DNA of 13,195 bases from Candidatus Aegiribacteria sp. (lineage in GTDB: Bacteria > Fermentibacterota > Fermentibacteria > Fermentibacterales > Fermentibacteraceae): NCBI GenBank assembly GCA_021107345.1, contig JAIOSX010000123.1:1-13195 (forward strand), given 5' to 3'. A program made the position numbers and the translations under genes. Below the pieces are notes generated by a model, which saw nothing but the letters and a program-made list of their open reading frames with translations, was not told the DNA's origin and searched no databases. Below are positions 1 through 6,802 of this stretch, piece after piece. Within the stretch, counting starts at the first letter, position 1, and every line of letters starts with the position of its first letter.

Positions 1-47
1 ATCTCCTCGAGAGTAAGACCTACGATAAGTTCATCTTTATCAGCCAC
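1..47 (-). CDS. Start of an unidentified gene (5' end only), possibly rpsA
   Basis: Only the first 15 codons are inside the window. A GTG at 47-45 opens a frame beginning (M)ADKDELIVGLTLEE. It is preceded by a strong ribosome binding site (AGGAAGG, 6 bases before GTG). The ATG that overlaps it at 49-47 is in another frame and meets a stop after nine codons, so GTG is the likely start. The gene begins 21 bp after the plsC stop and is probably in the same operon. In many bacteria cmk and plsC are followed by ispH and/or rpsA. The peptide does not look like the IspH start, so ribosomal protein S1 is a context-only guess. The fragment is too short to assign. Confidence 0.5.
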   Translation of the reverse strand, partial: MADKDELIVGLTLEE

Positions 48-68
48 ATTGTTCCTTCCTTTACACTA

Positions 69-704
69 CTATTTAGAATATAATCCTGTTTGACGACCTG
101 TTTCAGCTATAGCTGCAAGTATAGTTTTAGCAACAGCTGCTTTCCCCTCTTTCTTCTTTATTTCCATCAGCTTACGGCTCGAGATCAATCTCCCGAAGCT
201 GACACTGAATGGCTTACCTTTTCTAGTCAGAGCTTTAACTGCATGATCGGTACCCCATATGAAAGCCGGCAGCACTGGAGCTCCCGATGCGGATGCAATC
301 AGACTTATTCCAGCTTTCGGAGGAAGAAGGTGCCCATCATGGCTTCTTGTACCCTCGGGGAAAATCACAACTGCCTCCCCCCCCTTCAGAATATCTATCG
401 CAGTTCTCAGAGCCTTAGTATCAATTCCTGCCCTGTTAACCGGGAAAGCGTTCAATTTCCTCAGGAAAAAGTCTCCAAATCTGTGCTTGAACAGTTCAAC
501 CTTGGCCATGATCGCAAAATTGCGTGGGATGGAGAAGCCCAGTACAGGTGGATCCATTTCTGAAATATGGTTACATGCAATTATCAATCCACCATACCTG
601 GGAACTTTGGAGGCTCCCCGAACGGTGTGCCCGAACAGAATGCGCGCAAGCAAGCCACCGTAGTACTGTATGCGTATTCGAACAGATTCCTTCATGGGTT
701 CCAA
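69..704 (-). CDS. plsC: 1-acyl-sn-glycerol-3-phosphate acyltransferase (PlsC family)
   Basis: Acylates lysophosphatidic acid to phosphatidic acid in membrane phospholipid synthesis, acting at the inner face of the cytoplasmic membrane. The family's motifs are present in order: NHISEMD (residues 45-51, the catalytic NHx4D), the FPVNR region (87-91, motif II), FPEGTRS (115-121, motif III) and a later VLPAF (motif IV-like). The length of 211 aa is normal for short bacterial PlsC proteins. Two starts compete. The TTG at 704-702 has a good Shine-Dalgarno (AGGAAG, 8 bases upstream) and overlaps cmk by 13 bp. The ATG at 695-693 overlaps the cmk stop as ATGA but has no well-spaced ribosome binding site. 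I prefer TTG; the difference is only three residues. A run of eight G (plus-strand C at 377-384) lies inside the gene. The stop is TAG. Confidence 0.93.
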   Translation of the reverse strand: MEPMKESVRIRIQYYGGLLARILFGHTVRGASKVPRYGGLIIACNHISEMDPPVLGFSIPRNFAIMAKVELFKHRFGDFFLRKLNAFPVNRAGIDTKALRTAIDILKGGEAVVIFPEGTRSHDGHLLPPKAGISLIASASGAPVLPAFIWGTDHAVKALTRKGKPFSVSFGRLISSRKLMEIKKKEGKAAVAKTILAAIAETGRQTGLYSK

Positions 705-1357
705 TGCGATCTCTTCCTGTAAAGGTCCAGAACGGCTGAAACCTGCTGATCAATGCTCATAAGGGTTGAATCAAGGATGAAAGCTCCGGGAGCCAGCCTT
801 AAGGGGCTGTCGGACCTGCTTCTGTCTCTTTGGTCCCGTTCAAGTTGTGAAGTAAGCAGCATGTCATAATCAGCTGTTTCACCGTTTGCAATGTGCTCTC
901 TCCATCTTCTTATAACCCGTATTGCGACATCGGCAATAACGTATACCTTCAGGTCTGCAGAGGGAAACACCACCGTTCCCATATCCCTGCCTTCGGCAAC
1001 TGTATCGTGGTTTTCAGCGAACCTGCGCTGCAGAGCTACCATTTCCAGGCGGACGGGAGAACCTGACGATATTCTGCTGGCGGCATCGCTTATTTCAGGG
1101 GTCCTGATAAGAGCGGAAACATCCTCATCATCGATAAGGATATTACCTTCCCTGATATCTATTGAATGGCTGCGAATAACCTCAGCCACCTTGATCGGAT
1201 TATCAAAATCTATTGAATAACGGATTGCCAACAATGCCGAAGCGCGGTACATGGCTCCGGTATCGAGGTATGAGAAACCCAGCCGTTCTGCAACCAGTCG
1301 AGCTGTTGTGCTTTTTCCGGAAGCAGCGGGTCCGTCAATGGCTATTACTCTAGTCAG
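692..1357 (-). CDS. cmk: Cytidylate kinase, with a probable non-standard start codon
   Basis: Phosphorylates CMP/dCMP with ATP in the cytoplasm. The frame holds a full Cmk: TRVIAIDGPAASGKST with the P-loop, LDTGAMYR, EGRDMGTVVFPSADLKVYV, and the lid DRSRSDSPLRLAPGA followed by FILDSTLMS. The first ATG in frame (1252-1250) is the Met of GAMYR and lies after the P-loop, so it cannot be the true start. Upstream, the open frame reaches back only to a TGA at 1375-1373 and contains no ATG, GTG or TTG. CTG at 1357-1355 gives (M)TRVIAIDG, matching the usual Cmk N-terminus and a 221-aa protein. CTG at 1366-1364 is better spaced (11 bases) from the AAAGGG at 1383-1378. The coordinates use the 1357 CTG. 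A TTG at 1370 has ideal spacing but is out of frame. A frameshift or sequence error is the alternative. Confidence 0.9.
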   Translation of the reverse strand: MTRVIAIDGPAASGKSTTARLVAERLGFSYLDTGAMYRASALLAIRYSIDFDNPIKVAEVIRSHSIDIREGNILIDDEDVSALIRTPEISDAASRISSGSPVRLEMVALQRRFAENHDTVAEGRDMGTVVFPSADLKVYVIADVAIRVIRRWREHIANGETADYDMLLTSQLERDQRDRSRSDSPLRLAPGAFILDSTLMSIDQQVSAVLDLYRKRSHWNP

Positions 1358-1370
1358 GCGAGTCAGGCAA
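1350..1370 (-). other. Six-codon open frame overlapping the cmk start
   Basis: A TTG at 1370-1368 lies 7 bases after AAAGGG (1383-1378), which is the best ribosome binding site in the cmk leader. It reads TTG CCT GAC TCG CCT GAC and then stops at TAG (1352-1350), inside the N-terminal coding region of cmk but in another frame. It contains a 9-bp near-perfect tandem duplication (GCCTGACTC then GCCTGACTA). It may be a leader peptide coupled to cmk translation, or the true cmk start separated from its frame by a one-base indel. I cannot tell which from the sequence. Confidence 0.35.
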
Positions 1371-1389
1371 GGTCACACCCTTTCTATAC

Positions 1390-1452
1390 AACCCGCAGAT
1401 TTCACCAGCATCTGCGACGCTTCGCTACAAATGCTGGTTAAGTCTGCAGGTT
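1390..1452. repeat. 63-bp imperfect palindrome in the cmk leader (REP/MITE-like or structured 5' UTR)
   Basis: Left arm 1390-1414 and right arm 1428-1452 are 25 bases each. They are inverted copies differing at four positions; on the cmk-sense strand two of these become G-U wobbles and two are mismatches. The 13-base loop contains a further small palindrome (GCGA/TCGC). On the plus strand the right arm runs into TTTTT, which looks like a terminator, but no plus-strand gene precedes it. On the cmk strand there is no T-run after the stem. It starts about ten bases after the expected transcription start. It could be a dispersed REP/MITE-like repeat, a 5' stabilising hairpin or a regulatory leader. 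Confidence 0.75.
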
Positions 1453-1467
1453 TTTAAGTGGCTGCAA

Positions 1468-1495
1468 ATATTAGAATAACCAGAGTATAAGTCAA
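1468..1495 (-). promoter_or_regulatory. Candidate sigma-70-type promoter for cmk-plsC
   Basis: Read on the minus strand, TTGACT (1495-1490) matches the -35 consensus at five of six positions. A 16-base spacer follows, then TAATAT (1473-1468), which matches the -10 at four of six. The -35 overlaps the stop codon of the upstream pseudouridine synthase gene. Transcription would begin near 1461, just ahead of the large hairpin. The position at the only sizeable gap in the minus-strand gene run supports it. The -10 match is modest. Confidence 0.45.
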
Positions 1496-2220
1496 GAGTT
1501 ATCAAGTCTGACGATTTTCATCAGAGCCTTAAGCTCGTCATCGTTCAGCAGGCGCCACTCCCCCCGCTTAGTACCTTTCAGAGTAACTGATCCATATCGA
1601 ACACGTTCAAGTCCTTCAAGCTGAAGGTTGTATGCTTCAACAAGTCTGCGAACCTCATGATTCCTTCCGGTCCGCAGCACTATGTTAACTGATCTCTTTC
1701 CTGAGAGCTTTACAGCAAGTGGTTTTGAGAATTCTCCAGGGCCTATCGAAGCTCCCTTTTTGAGAGATCGCACGGTTGATGGACCGGGCGGGCTCTTCAG
1801 GAACACTCTGTATTCCCTCTCAACCTCCCATGCAGGATGTGTAAGACGGTTCACCAGTTCTCCGTCATTGCTGAGAAGGAGCAGTCCGCCGGTGTTAATA
1901 TCCAGACGCCCCACAGGCACGGTTCCCGGCGGAAGACCATTGATCAGCTTCAGGATAGACCTCTTTGAATCAGGCGACAGGGTTGTTTCATAACCGTGGG
2001 GCTTATTCAGGACAGCCGTCCTGCAAGGCTGAAGCTTTACCTGATGCCCTTGATAGATCACCTTATCCATATTGGATACTCTGAAACCGGGAGCAGTGAT
2101 AATCTCACCGTTGACCGATATTCTGCCTTCCTGGATAAGAAGGTCGCTCTTTCTTCTTGAAGCTATTCCGGCTCTCGCTAGGTATCTGTTGAGCCTGTAA
2201 CTATTTTTCTCCGGAGCCAA
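1492..2220 (-). CDS. rluB: RsuA/RluB-family pseudouridine synthase
   Basis: Isomerises a uridine to pseudouridine in ribosomal RNA; RluB acts on 23S and RsuA on 16S. An S4 RNA-binding domain occupies about residues 8-65 (LNRYLARAGIASRRKSDLLI, then GRISVNG). The catalytic domain follows with NKPHGYETT (72-80), VGRLDINTGGLLLLSNDG (103-120, catalytic Asp107) and TGRNHEVRRL near 183-192. The length (242 aa) is normal. The start is TTG at 2220-2218, overlapping scpB by 20 bp, with AGAGGG 6 bases upstream; the next ATG would remove the S4 domain. Pairing directly after scpA/scpB is the common bacterial arrangement and favours RluB over RsuA, but exact substrate specificity is inferred. The stop overlaps the -35 of the cmk promoter. 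Confidence 0.9.
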   Translation of the reverse strand: MAPEKNSYRLNRYLARAGIASRRKSDLLIQEGRISVNGEIITAPGFRVSNMDKVIYQGHQVKLQPCRTAVLNKPHGYETTLSPDSKRSILKLINGLPPGTVPVGRLDINTGGLLLLSNDGELVNRLTHPAWEVEREYRVFLKSPPGPSTVRSLKKGASIGPGEFSKPLAVKLSGKRSVNIVLRTGRNHEVRRLVEAYNLQLEGLERVRYGSVTLKGTKRGEWRLLNDDELKALMKIVRLDNS

Positions 2221-2782
2221 ACAGATCCCTCTCCTCCATTTCAGAAGAACTCATGCCAAGGAGTTCTTCAATTTCATCGAACCTTGGAAGGTGATCCAGG
2301 TTGCTCAGCCCGAAATACTCCAGGAAAGCTCTTGTAGTCGAATACAGCAAAGGCCTTCCAGGTGTTTCCATTCTGCCTGAGATCCTGATCATATCTCTTT
2401 CCAGCAGTGTTCTTATTGCGCTATCGCAGTTAACCCCTCTGATGGATTCTATCGATATTCTGGTGCATGGCTGGCTGTATGCGACTACTGCCATGGTCTC
2501 AAGGGCCGCTCTTGAAAGCTTACCCGGTTTCCTCCCCTCGAAGAGCTGCGAGACAACATCTCCGAACTCTCTGTCTGTTGCAATGCGGAATCCGTCTGCT
2601 ATCTCTATTACGGTCAGGGCATGCTGCTGGTCCAGGAACACCTTGTTAAGTCTGTCCAGCGCCTGATGAATCGAATCCTCACCGCTTCCGGTGTATTCAC
2701 AGAGCCGCTCGATACTGAGCGGTCCATCTGAAGCGAAGATCAATGCTTCCACTTCTCTTGCCAGTCTGTCAAGAATCAACAC
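2201..2782 (-). CDS. scpB: Segregation and condensation protein B
   Basis: Winged-helix dimer that, with ScpA, forms the kleisin/KITE part of the SMC condensin complex on the nucleoid. The first winged helix is REVEALIFASDGPLSIERL. The typical linker region is LTVIEIADGFRIATD, and the second winged helix is LSRAALETMAVVAYSQPCTR with RISIESIRGVNCDSAI and the final GRPLLYSTTRAFLEYFGL. The length of 193 aa is standard. The start is GTG at 2782-2780, or the adjacent TTG at 2779-2777, which sits at a better distance (7 bases) from AAGG; both overlap the end of scpA. The smc gene is not in the window. Confidence 0.95.
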   Translation of the reverse strand: MLILDRLAREVEALIFASDGPLSIERLCEYTGSGEDSIHQALDRLNKVFLDQQHALTVIEIADGFRIATDREFGDVVSQLFEGRKPGKLSRAALETMAVVAYSQPCTRISIESIRGVNCDSAIRTLLERDMIRISGRMETPGRPLLYSTTRAFLEYFGLSNLDHLPRFDEIEELLGMSSSEMEERDLFGSGEK

Positions 2783-3521
2783 TCCACCTTTCAGTACGTT
2801 GGAGTTCTATCTCGGAGAACGGATACGCCTGGTAACAGCATATCCATCCTCTTCTTATAAGCTCAAGCATTGTAATAAAATATGACACAATCCTTGATCT
2901 TGCGGGTTCAGGACCGATTATCTCTTTGAAAGATATGATCTTACCAGGCACGATTCTTTTTTCAAGTGTACCAATACATTCGCTAATGGTCAGCAGGGTT
3001 CGCCGAATTTTCTGAGAAGGAGGTTCAGTTTCCTCTTCGGAGAGTCTGTTTAGAGCTTTTAGAAGGTCAAGCAGTGATGCCTGCCCTGGTTCAATCTCTC
3101 CGTGATCACAAGACCATCTGGAGCGCTCTCCCTGTGATGTGTATATCTCGGTCCAGGTTTCTTCACTTTTCTGCAGTTCTTCTGCTATTTCACGGAATGT
3201 TCTATAGAGTATGAGCTGACGCCTTAACTCTGCTCCGGGATCAACCTCCTCCTCCCCGTCAAACCTGTGGGTGGGCAGGAGAGCTTTGCTCTTTATCTTC
3301 GTAAGTGTCGCAGCCATGACCAGGTACTCACTTGCTATGTCCAGATCAAGTTCACGGGCTTTTCTTATATATTCCAGGAACTGCTCGGCCACATGAGCAA
3401 CGGGAATGTCGTAAATATCTATCTCATCACGCCGAAGAAGATACAGAAGAAGGTCAAGAGGACCTTCAAAGGTGTCCAGCTCTATCCGGCAGCTGTTGCT
3501 GAAAACAGTCTGTTTCTTCAA
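2769..3521 (-). CDS. scpA: Segregation and condensation protein A (kleisin)
   Basis: Kleisin subunit bridging the two SMC heads in bacterial condensin. The N-terminus carries the hallmark FEGPLDLLLYLLRRDEIDIYDIPV (about residues 18-41), then EQFLEYI and SEYLVMAATLTKIKSKALLP, the N-terminal helical SMC-neck-binding region. The C-terminal winged helix (about 185-250) includes FKEIIG and the helix containing VSYFITMLELIRRG. The length of 250 aa is typical. The start is TTG at 3521-3519, sharing TTGA with the era stop. No obvious strong ribosome binding site precedes it, so translation probably depends on coupling to era. scpB follows with a 14-bp overlap (4-5 codons). Confidence 0.95.
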   Translation of the reverse strand: MKKQTVFSNSCRIELDTFEGPLDLLLYLLRRDEIDIYDIPVAHVAEQFLEYIRKARELDLDIASEYLVMAATLTKIKSKALLPTHRFDGEEEVDPGAELRRQLILYRTFREIAEELQKSEETWTEIYTSQGERSRWSCDHGEIEPGQASLLDLLKALNRLSEEETEPPSQKIRRTLLTISECIGTLEKRIVPGKIISFKEIIGPEPARSRIVSYFITMLELIRRGWICCYQAYPFSEIELQRTERWSVDS

Positions 3522-4390
3522 TAGACATACCCGAATTCACTGAGGTCATTACAATTTTCCGGCCATGATTCCCTGACCTTCACCCATAGATCAAGGTAAA
3601 TGGGACTTTCTATCATTTTAGAAGCACCCTCTGACGCTATATCCGCTATATTCTGAAGCATCGCTCCCTTTCTGCCGATTACCACTCCCTTGTTAGAGTG
3701 GCGGGCAACATGCAGATTGCCCCTGACATACCTTTTTTTATCACGGATAGAGAATTCCTCTATCTGTACTGCGGTGGTAGCTGCTATCTCTGACGGAAGC
3801 ACACTGAAAAGGCTTATTCTGATCTGTTCGCTTACCAGAAATCTTTCCGAATGCAGTGAAGTACAGTCATCAGGAAAAAGCTTACCCCTTTCGGGTATGT
3901 ATTTTGATATCACACTGCGAAGCCTCTTTATACCCTGGCCGCAGGGAGCGCATACAGGTACGATCTCCTGGTAATTAACCGACATTGATATCTGGTTCGT
4001 AAAAGCTCCATGAAGTTCTGCCGGAAAGTAATCGATGAATGTAGGTACGAATATTATAGGGAGTTGTTTATTTCGGTTTAGAAAACTTCGCAGAACCGGA
4101 GATTTCATATTTGCTGAGAGCTCTGTTGAATTGAGAGTCAGGCAAATGACGTCAACACTGCTGAAAAGCTCTTCATCTTCGTAATAATCCAGTGGAGGAG
4201 TATCGATGAAACATACCTGTTCGCTTCCCGTCATCCATATGCTTGAGATGGGAATTCTTGTCGTACCTTTGAAATTGTACGAAGGAGATATGTTCCTGCA
4301 AGAAAGGGCGTTGATCAGGGCTGATTTCCCCGAATTCGCCAATCCGGCTATTGCTACGTATCCCGAGCGTACTCTGTCGGGGCTATTCAT
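3518..4390 (-). CDS. era: Era-type GTPase with degenerate G3/G4/G5 motifs and an intact KH domain
   Basis: Era binds 16S rRNA through its KH domain and helps assemble the 30S subunit under control of GTP. Residues here are counted from the ATG at 4390. G1 is GLANSGKS (16-23) and G2 is GTTR (42-45). G3 is DTPP (63-66) instead of DTPG. The G4 position reads VPTFID (115-120), so the Asn and Lys of NKxD are lost and only Asp remains. The G5 region is CAPCGQG instead of SAxxGxG. The C-terminal part is good Era: SERFLVSEQIR, SEIAATTAVQIEEF, and the KH loop GRKG (239-242) within VVIGRKGAMLQNIA. ATG overlaps the preceding TGA as TGATG and has GGAG 8 bases upstream; a GTG one codon earlier is possible. 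Guanine specificity and hydrolysis may be altered or lost. Confidence 0.9.
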   Translation of the reverse strand: MNSPDRVRSGYVAIAGLANSGKSALINALSCRNISPSYNFKGTTRIPISSIWMTGSEQVCFIDTPPLDYYEDEELFSSVDVICLTLNSTELSANMKSPVLRSFLNRNKQLPIIFVPTFIDYFPAELHGAFTNQISMSVNYQEIVPVCAPCGQGIKRLRSVISKYIPERGKLFPDDCTSLHSERFLVSEQIRISLFSVLPSEIAATTAVQIEEFSIRDKKRYVRGNLHVARHSNKGVVIGRKGAMLQNIADIASEGASKMIESPIYLDLWVKVRESWPENCNDLSEFGYVY

Positions 4391-5985
4391 CACTCAGTCT
4401 CCGCTGAATCCGTACCGCTCTCAGATTCATTCTCCGTGGCCGAGGGAAGCGGCTGTACCATTCCCTCAGGAGTTCCCTCATCGACTACCGTCTCTTCGGT
4501 AACTGTCTCCTGTAGATCTTCTATCATTTCTTCCACTGTCTCTACAGTATCCGGCAGTTCTTCTATAGTTTCTTCCACTGTCTCTACTGTATCCGGCAGC
4601 TCTTCAATCGTTTCTTCCACTGTCTCTACTGTATCCGGCAGCTCTTCCGGTGTTTCTTCCAGTATCTCAGGTAATTCTTTCTCCGGCACAGTACCCCTCA
4701 GGGCAATGAAGTCACCCGAGGTGTTCCCGAAATAGAGTATACCGCTACAAAGAAGAGGTGCGGTCCCGGAATAACCATCCATTTCAAGTGAATCAATTTT
4801 TGCTCCGGTATCAAGGTCTATAATATGCAGTCGCTGATCATCACAGGCTATATACACAAGCTCCTGCCCCACTGCAGGCGGCAGCTGAATCCAGTTGTCA
4901 AAATCCTGTCTCCAATGTACGGTCCCATCAGAAGCGCTCAGAGAGACCAGTTGCCCGTCATTCGTACCTGAGAGAACGACATCTCCTACGATCACCGGAC
5001 GTGCCAGGACGCATCTTGAAGTAGAACTTACAATATCGGTTTCCCAGATGACATGTCCGTCGTGCAATGAGAATTTTCTTACAACACCGTTTGAAAAACC
5101 GGCATATACACCAGTGGCATCAGCCGAAGGCGGTGACGCCTGGCTGCTGTAGTCTCTGGACCAGAGCTGATTCCCCGCAGGATCGAAGGCGACGATATTT
5201 CCACTCTCAGTGGAGAATACGGCCATGGAATTCACTATAACAGGACCCAGGACTATCCCTCCGATCTCATCATCCCATACCGGTTCACCGCTTCTAGCAT
5301 CCAATGCGCATACCTTGCCCATTGAATTGCCTGTAACGATAAGTGTATCGGAAAGAACAGCCGTATTACAGAATACATGATAACCAAGACCTGCTGACCA
5401 GCGTTTGTTTCCGGAATACCTGTCGAGAGCATAGATTACTCCGTCCTGGCCGCCAAAGTAAACTGTTTCAGAATCCACAGCAGGTTCTCCACAGATTCCG
5501 CAGGCAGTACCGAATGTCCATTTCACTGAACCGCTAAGAGCGTCAACGGCTCGTAGATTTCCGTCGTTGCAGCCAAAATAGAGTACTCCGTCCACAAAAG
5601 CCGGAGATGAAAAGAATTCTCTTCCCGCATTTGCTCTGATGTCCCAGAGCTTATGAAAAGGAGCAACAATATCAAGCCCCCATCCTGCGTTGCCTGTGGG
5701 CAAGGCTCTTGCCTGAAGCCAGAACTCCGGCATTTCCTGAATGAAGACTTCATCTTCAATGACAGTCAGAGTATCAGTATCTGATGAATCAGCTGGAACC
5801 GCCTGTGCTACTCCTCCGTCCGAACCAGATGAGTTGAAGATCGTTGATATAAGGAACAGCAGTATAAGTACAGCTATCAGGCTTACTCCTATAATGAGGA
5901 TATGCCTGCTGTCACCATTTCCGGAAGTCTGAATACTCTCTTCAGCATGTATATGTGATTTATGCAACTGAACACAACCTCTCAA
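4390..5985 (-). CDS. Membrane-anchored PQQ-type beta-propeller protein with a repetitive acidic tail
   Basis: A 531-aa protein in three parts. There is a short cytoplasmic N-terminus and one transmembrane segment (about residues 28-50, HILIIGVSLIAVLILLFLIS). A beta-propeller of roughly seven or eight PQQ-like blades spans about 90-430, with repeated patterns such as GVLYFGCNDGNLRAVDALSG, TVYFGGQDGVIYALDRYSG and GDFIAL. An acidic, proline- and valine-containing tail (433-531) ends it. Blades resemble BamB, the lipoprotein of the outer-membrane assembly complex, but this protein has no lipobox, so the resemblance gives only a fold. A periplasmic scaffold is inferred. TTG at 5985-5983 overlaps the preceding stop as TTGA but lacks a nearby ribosome binding site. 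A TTG six codons on (5967-5965) follows AGAGG by 10 bases and is a serious alternative. Confidence 0.85.
   Translation of the reverse strand: MRGCVQLHKSHIHAEESIQTSGNGDSRHILIIGVSLIAVLILLFLISTIFNSSGSDGGVAQAVPADSSDTDTLTVIEDEVFIQEMPEFWLQARALPTGNAGWGLDIVAPFHKLWDIRANAGREFFSSPAFVDGVLYFGCNDGNLRAVDALSGSVKWTFGTACGICGEPAVDSETVYFGGQDGVIYALDRYSGNKRWSAGLGYHVFCNTAVLSDTLIVTGNSMGKVCALDARSGEPVWDDEIGGIVLGPVIVNSMAVFSTESGNIVAFDPAGNQLWSRDYSSQASPPSADATGVYAGFSNGVVRKFSLHDGHVIWETDIVSSTSRCVLARPVIVGDVVLSGTNDGQLVSLSASDGTVHWRQDFDNWIQLPPAVGQELVYIACDDQRLHIIDLDTGAKIDSLEMDGYSGTAPLLCSGILYFGNTSGDFIALRGTVPEKELPEILEETPEELPDTVETVEETIEELPDTVETVEETIEELPDTVETVEEMIEDLQETVTEETVVDEGTPEGMVQPLPSATENESESGTDSAETE
4519..4644 (-). repeat. Three 42-bp tandem repeats encoding ELPDTVETVEETIE-type units
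   Basis: Three consecutive in-frame 42-bp units (4519-4560, 4561-4602, 4603-4644) encode the 14-residue unit ELPDTVETVEETIE. They differ at only a few bases. A degenerate fourth unit flanks them on the N-terminal side of the protein (from 4645) and further acidic sequence lies on the C-terminal side. The units have a Glu/Val/Thr spacing that could form an extended or coiled stalk. The high nucleotide identity suggests recent expansion, so copy number may vary between strains. Confidence 0.9.
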
Positions 5986-6788
5986 TATATGACTACAGGA
6001 GCACCGACTGGAAGTGACCTGTACAGAGCTTCCAGATCACTGCTTCCCATTCTGATGCATCCATGGCTTACATTTCTGCCTCTGCCCACTCCGTAATGAA
6101 TAAGTATCCCTCCGCCAAGGTCGATCTTATAGGAACCCAGGGCTCCGGGAACCCTCTGGACAAAGATTCTCTCTGATGCCGTCAGGGAATCATGGTAGAA
6201 GGAAATCTGCTCCTCCCATGGGATCGAATCAGGAATTACGATGTATTCATCCGGTTCCGGAGGTATCATGTTCATCTCCTCCCAGTACCAGTCCGGTCTG
6301 TACCAGGATGGATTCATACCTTTTTCTATTATGTATCTGAGACCCCTGGGTGTGCTGAAATTCCACACCTGCCCATGATCGTTACTTGTCCAGCCTTTTC
6401 CCGTACCGCAGTAACCAGACCTTACCAGAATATCGTTACCGTCACCGATATTTCTTCTGAGGTGAAATCTGTTCTGATAGGTATCGATAAGAAGGTAGTA
6501 CCCTATATAGTTTTCACTCAGCTCAAACTCCTGCATCCGGGCCTGGAGAGAATCCAGCCTGTATGCCAGCATATCCAGGGAATCCTCCCTCAAACGGTAG
6601 AAGGAATTTATATCCGTAAGCGTATCCCGTTCAGAACTGAGCATCCGCAATTCATCACTGGCGAACCTGTAGTCCAGCTGTAGATTTATCAGCTTTTTTG
6701 AAAGAGTATTCGCGCTCAAGAGGCTGATGACAAGACCGATCAGAAGCACACTGACAAGAACTATAATAGCGGTTTTAAGTGAATTCAT
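5982..6788 (-). CDS. Membrane-anchored L,D-transpeptidase (YkuD domain)
   Basis: Cross-links peptidoglycan (3-3 links) or attaches proteins to it, using a catalytic cysteine in the periplasm. Residues 5-25 form an N-terminal transmembrane anchor. Residues about 30-92 are helical and heptad-like, probably a coiled coil. The YkuD domain (about 93-268) ends with IHYG (His231) and the signature SHGCIRM, with His242 and Cys244 catalytic and Arg246 following. The domain has a long, Trp/Pro-rich insertion between about 155 and 210 (NPSWYRPDWYWEE), a region that often shapes the substrate site. ATG at 6788 has AAAGGA about 9 bases upstream, and the gene begins 14 bp after the M15-type peptidase. The pair probably acts on the same wall material. 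The exact reaction is inferred from the family. Confidence 0.9.
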   Translation of the reverse strand: MNSLKTAIIVLVSVLLIGLVISLLSANTLSKKLINLQLDYRFASDELRMLSSERDTLTDINSFYRLREDSLDMLAYRLDSLQARMQEFELSENYIGYYLLIDTYQNRFHLRRNIGDGNDILVRSGYCGTGKGWTSNDHGQVWNFSTPRGLRYIIEKGMNPSWYRPDWYWEEMNMIPPEPDEYIVIPDSIPWEEQISFYHDSLTASERIFVQRVPGALGSYKIDLGGGILIHYGVGRGRNVSHGCIRMGSSDLEALYRSLPVGAPVVIY

Positions 6789-6802
6789 TCAGGTTATTCC
6801 TT

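Noticed and set aside
90..563. A 157-codon plus-strand frame
   Set aside because: It is antisense to plsC, whose catalytic motifs are all present.
1251..1457. A 68-codon plus-strand frame spanning the hairpin
   Set aside because: It is mostly antisense to the cmk P-loop region and then runs through the palindrome; its composition is not protein-like.
1390..1460. Rho-independent terminator for plus-strand transcription
   Set aside because: The stem followed by TTTTT looks like one on the plus strand, but no plus-strand gene lies upstream of it. It could at most stop antisense transcription.
6192..6683. A 163-codon plus-strand frame
   Set aside because: It is antisense to the L,D-transpeptidase, which carries the catalytic SHGCIR motif in the opposite frame.
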